Of a stretch of 30,757 nt of DNA, positions 28,406-30,757 are shown in pieces; the first letter of the stretch is position 1; each line of letters opens with the position of its first letter. A program made the translations under genes and the position numbers. The notes under the pieces were generated by a model. That model was given only the letters and a program-made list of their open reading frames with translations. It did no database searches and had not been told where the DNA came from. Source of the stretch: a virus; IMG/VR virus record IMGVR_UViG_3300025769_000531, positions 1 through 30,757 of that record; one strand, given 5' to 3'.

Positions 28406-28684
28406 CTAAATTATATTTACATAATCATCGTTAATAATTGTCTGTATATGAATATAACCTTCAGGCCAATACGTATAAGACTCCTTGAGGGCTTTTGCTG
28501 CTCTATGAACTGCTGCCTCAAAATGTTCAAACATTCCTATTTCTTCTTTGTAATACCAGAAGGGTATGCGCAACACTGGTTCTGCTGGACCGTTATATTC
28601 ATAATAAACAATTATCTCTGCATCATTAGCAGTGGGTTCATCATTACCAAACATTTTTGTATGGTCGTTCTCTGGTTGCTTCAT
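28406..28684 (-). CDS. Small acidic protein, unknown
   Basis: Start placed at ATG 28684 (MKQPENDHTKMFGNDEPTAN), five bases after AGGAG, rather than the GTG two codons upstream. 92 residues. A possible beta-rich core (AEIIVYYEYNGPAEPVLRIP, FWYYKEEIGMFEHFEAAVHR) is followed by a helix and YWPEGYIHIQTIINDDYVNI. It is aromatic-rich with no known motif. It sits among other small early-type genes and may be a host-interaction protein. Confidence 0.72.
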   Translation of the reverse strand: MKQPENDHTKMFGNDEPTANDAEIIVYYEYNGPAEPVLRIPFWYYKEEIGMFEHFEAAVHRAAKALKESYTYWPEGYIHIQTIINDDYVNII

Positions 28685-28692
28685 ATACACTC

Positions 28693-28794
28693 CTAATTAA
28701 CCACATAACCAGCAAACGCCGCTACAAACAAGGGCATTAAAAACAAAGACGCCATAAAACAAGAACGTAACACAGTTGAAATTTCATTGTTCAT
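28693..28794 (-). CDS. 33-residue membrane peptide
   Basis: ATG 28794 is preceded by AAAGGAG at a good distance, and the frame reads MNNEISTVLRSCFMASLFLM, PLFVAAFAGYVVN. One hydrophobic segment (about residues 12-32) spans nearly the whole peptide. Upstream in-frame ATG 28896 would lie inside the preceding gene and lacks support. Very small membrane peptides of this type are common in early phage regions; the function is unknown. Confidence 0.65.
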   Translation of the reverse strand: MNNEISTVLRSCFMASLFLMPLFVAAFAGYVVN

Positions 28795-28796
28795 TT

Positions 28797-29096
28797 TTAA
28801 ATCTCCTTTAGTATTGCTACACTTAACATAAAAAACGATATACCGTTTAACATTATCAATGCTCTGTCTCTCCAAATGACAGACACCCAAGTCCATAAGG
28901 CTATACCTACTGTACCAAACATAAGATCATATAGCCTATACTCTGGACCAGCAGACCTTAAGGCCAAACTACAAAGAACTACAATAGATGCAACCCATTT
29001 TAAGTACCAATCAAAGTTATCAGGATACCAGTTTCTGTCTGGTTTGTTGCGACCCAGAGCGCGAACTGCTGGGTCTCCTTTTCCTTCATTTCCCAT
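28797..29096 (-). CDS. Membrane protein with three hydrophobic segments
   Basis: A 99-residue protein: a polar N-terminus (MGNEGKGDPAVRALGRNKPD, then NWYPDNFDWYLKW), followed by hydrophobic segments at about 34-49, 56-76 and 79-96 separated by short polar loops (SAGPEYRLYD, RDRA). The 'NWYPDxFDWYLKW ... IWRDRALIMLN' pattern is one I have seen in small membrane proteins of marine phages; the function is unknown. AAAGGAA is upstream. Its ATG lies 11 bases inside the lipoprotein gene. Possible roles are superinfection exclusion or membrane alteration (inference). Confidence 0.75.
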   Translation of the reverse strand: MGNEGKGDPAVRALGRNKPDRNWYPDNFDWYLKWVASIVVLCSLALRSAGPEYRLYDLMFGTVGIALWTWVSVIWRDRALIMLNGISFFMLSVAILKEI

Positions 29097-29301
29097 TTAA
29101 CTTTTCCTTTCGAGTGCAAATAAGCCTAACAGATTTTTGCTCCATACAAATTAAAGTGCCGTAGAATGGCCTGCACTTTTCTTCTATGGTCGGAATAGGC
29201 TTGTACTCTAAGCAAATAAATTCTTCTTTTTCCTGTGAACTGGCACAGCTACCCAGCCCCACAACGAGGCTGAGTGCTGTAAATATTTTACCGTAGTTCA
29301 T
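29086..29301 (-). CDS. Small lipoprotein with cysteine-rich mature part
   Basis: A 71-residue protein with a lipobox: MNYGKIFTALSLVVGLGSC, lipid-attachment Cys19, followed by ASSQEKEEF. Four further cysteines (C30, C43, C52, C62) could form two disulfides in the periplasm. The residues after Cys19 are Ala-Ser-Ser, not Asp, so outer-membrane sorting is likely in a Gram-negative host. It overlaps its neighbours by 14 and 11 bases. Phage lipoproteins made early often block superinfection, and late ones act as outer spanins. Its place in the replication-side block favours the former, by inference. Confidence 0.78.
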   Translation of the reverse strand: MNYGKIFTALSLVVGLGSCASSQEKEEFICLEYKPIPTIEEKCRPFYGTLICMEQKSVRLICTRKEKLNGK

Positions 29302-29626
29302 TGGGCAACTGCAAAGTTAAATCAGATCTATAATAACTAATAATTGAATCTGTAATCATCGACAAAAACTCCCGCTGTTCTGTCGTCTCCATTTTTTTAA
29401 AGATATGTAAAAGTCCTGCACCTGTTGTAGTGAAAGGGATATACTCAATATCTAACTGTCGTGCGGCCTCCTGAAAATCAGGAAGCTCCCAGTTTAAAAG
29501 GGCTAAAACTTCAACGACATCAATAGAATTTTTTTTCATAAGATCTACTATGTCTTCTTCTCCTCCGTCTAGTTCAATGTTTGATTCATGAACATAAACA
29601 CTTTCTGGAATATAAACATTAGCCAT
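29288..29626 (-). CDS. Acidic 112-residue protein, unknown
   Basis: Starts MANVYIPESVYVHESNIELD at ATG 29626, one base after the DUF932 gene stop, with AGGCGG six bases upstream. A short beta-type start is followed by an acidic stretch (GGEEDIVDLMKKNSIDVVEV), LALLNWELPDFQEAARQLDI and a helical end. No family was recognised. No signal peptide or membrane segment. Its final codons overlap the lipoprotein start by 14 bases. Confidence 0.7.
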   Translation of the reverse strand: MANVYIPESVYVHESNIELDGGEEDIVDLMKKNSIDVVEVLALLNWELPDFQEAARQLDIEYIPFTTTGAGLLHIFKKMETTEQREFLSMITDSIISYYRSDLTLQLPNELR

Positions 29627-29627
29627 G

Positions 29628-30572
29628 TCATGCCGCCTTTAAAAAGTTACGAAGAATTGAAATAGAATCTTGCTGTCGTTTGAACTGAACCGAAGCAAGG
29701 GTGTCTCTGTTACGAACATTGTCAGCGTGGGTCGTATAATCTGTTACTGCGTTGTATGCAGCCCACTCTGTGTTACCCAATCGAGGTACATAAGTATTAC
29801 AATAAACATTCCACAAATAATTGTAGCCTGTATTAGTTCTTTTAAGCGAGCGTCCAATTTCATTAGGGCTTATCCTTTCTTCAAAAATAAGATCATGTAC
29901 TTGATCACCAACCCCAACAATTTCAGCAAACATCAAACAAGCATTGATAGGTTCCATTGAAGTTGTATACATACGCTTCCAAACTTCACGTTCAGACTCA
30001 AAGAAATCCAAAGATTTTACAATGGTTCTTGAAGCTTTATCAAGATCCAAGTTAAGAGTATGGTTGCCCTTAAAGACCGCAACCTCTCCAGAAATAAATA
30101 CTTGAAGATTCGTACACGCTTGTTGGATTGCCGCCGCACTGATGACAAACGGAAAGCTACTGTCAATAGATGTTGTAGCCAGCAAGCCCAGCGAGGCAGT
30201 ATCACCATCTGGAGTCTCATAAGTATGGGCAGGCAGCCTATACTTTACAAAAGATCTTGCGCCGTCGTGACTCACTGCGATCTGTTCGGTGATGCCCTCA
30301 GTGTTCAGGCCACTACGCAAAATAATTTCTCGTGCTGTTTTGATAACATCTTTAGGTGCTACGGCCTTGTGTCGAGACGAGTGAATACCTAAACAAGTGC
30401 CCGTATCTGTGCGATAGGTTACATACTTATCTGCCTCACGCAATTGAAAAATACCTTCTTCTTGTTCAACATCAAACAAAACGGGCGTTGTTTTGATATT
30501 GAAATCTGCGTCACCAAAGCCCCCGAAAGTATCGGAGGCGCTAGAGTTAAACATATTTACTATATTATTCAT
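29628..30572 (-). CDS. DUF932 (phage/plasmid-like) protein
   Basis: Start placed at ATG 30572 (MNNIVNMFNSSASDTFGG), seven bases after AGGAG (30580-30584), 11 codons downstream of the first in-frame ATG at 30605. 314 residues. The sequence follows the DUF932 pattern: KYVTYRTDTGTCLGIHSSRH in the N-terminal third, a central domain (SFPFVISAAAIQQACTNLQV), and the C-terminal signature YLWNVYCNTYVPRLGNTEWA then AYNAVTDYTTHADN. DUF932 proteins are common in phages and plasmids, and their biochemical role is not established. Its position upstream of the replication genes suggests an early protein. It is the first complete gene at the right of the window. Confidence 0.85.
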   Translation of the reverse strand: MNNIVNMFNSSASDTFGGFGDADFNIKTTPVLFDVEQEEGIFQLREADKYVTYRTDTGTCLGIHSSRHKAVAPKDVIKTAREIILRSGLNTEGITEQIAVSHDGARSFVKYRLPAHTYETPDGDTASLGLLATTSIDSSFPFVISAAAIQQACTNLQVFISGEVAVFKGNHTLNLDLDKASRTIVKSLDFFESEREVWKRMYTTSMEPINACLMFAEIVGVGDQVHDLIFEERISPNEIGRSLKRTNTGYNYLWNVYCNTYVPRLGNTEWAAYNAVTDYTTHADNVRNRDTLASVQFKRQQDSISILRNFLKAA

Positions 30573-30585
30573 GTGCATTCTCCTG

Positions 30586-30757
30586 TTATGCTGCACGTTC
30601 AACAATTAATTGGCGCGGAATATCCACAAGCTTTCGGAAGCCGACTGGACGCGACTTAGAATGCTGAAGATAAAAACCATACTTGCCAATCTGAAAACTG
30701 TAAAAACATTCGCCTTTTGAAATCTCAAAGCGGTTTTGAATCTTACGCTTACGAATC
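30586..30757 (-). CDS. Partial gene at right edge, C-terminal 56 codons
   Basis: A frame open from the right edge to TAA at 30586: IRKRKIQNRFEISKGECFYS, FQIGKYGFYLQHSKSRPVGF, RKLVDIPRQLIVERAA. It ends 13 bases before the DUF932 start, and its stop lies just upstream of that gene's AGGAG, which is the spacing seen throughout this block. Strongly basic. Only the end is visible, so no function is assigned. Confidence 0.6.
   Translation of the reverse strand, partial: IRKRKIQNRFEISKGECFYSFQIGKYGFYLQHSKSRPVGFRKLVDIPRQLIVERAA

Noticed and set aside
30573-30605. Earlier ATG (30605) for the DUF932 gene
   Set aside because: It would overlap the upstream partial gene, and the AGGAG at 30580-30584 would then be inside the coding region. 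ATG 30572 is correctly spaced from it.

Overview
The window is the greater part of a tailed-phage genome, most likely a marine podovirus. It holds a T7-type replication set: bifunctional primase-helicase, family A DNA polymerase, an acidic-tailed single-strand-binding protein and endonuclease I. These sit next to a PD-(D/E)XK exonuclease of the Cas4/RecB kind, a GIY-YIG nuclease and a monomeric cobalamin-dependent (class II) ribonucleotide reductase. I see no terminase, portal, capsid gene, integrase, RNA polymerase or tRNA, so the window is not a whole genome. The gene mix resembles the cobalamin-RNR podoviruses known from marine bacteria (SIO1/cobavirus, Zobellviridae); this is an inference from gene content and was not checked by search. 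Coding density is very high and no gap exceeds 50 bases.

The layout is two convergent blocks. Bases 1-18596 are all on the plus strand. In order they hold the end of a tail-fibre-like gene, two small proteins, five consecutive envelope-targeted proteins (two with signal peptides, a membrane-anchored coiled coil, a small membrane protein and a GTA-type 3TM holin), a giant 1765-residue protein, three middle-sized virion-type proteins, a 1486-residue multi-domain protein, a GH24 lysozyme, and a distal run of very small proteins, several extremely Lys/Arg-rich. Bases 18583-30757 are all on the minus strand and are read from the right edge: a cut gene, a DUF932 protein, a run of small (often membrane or lipoprotein) genes, DUF3310, SSB, primase-helicase, polymerase, GIY-YIG nuclease, Cas4-like exonuclease, endonuclease I, RNR and three short genes. 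The blocks meet tail to tail with a 14-base overlap of stop regions and a perfect 11-bp inverted repeat just beyond.

The most striking object is the 1765-residue protein. From residue 862 to 1741 it can be cut into 80 consecutive units of exactly 11 residues with no insertion or deletion (33-bp DNA period, 6533-9172), with a superimposed 10-unit (110-residue) super-repeat. This hendecad array would be about 130 nm long as one helix. It sits directly upstream of the other probable virion or ejection proteins, one of which begins with a strongly cationic amphipathic segment.

Five genes shorter than 60 codons were found by reading the gaps and overlaps: 18960-19136, 21009-21125, 21595-21765, 28227-28397 and 28693-28794. 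A further partial gene is cut by the right edge (30586-30757). Several starts were moved to fit ribosome-binding sites.
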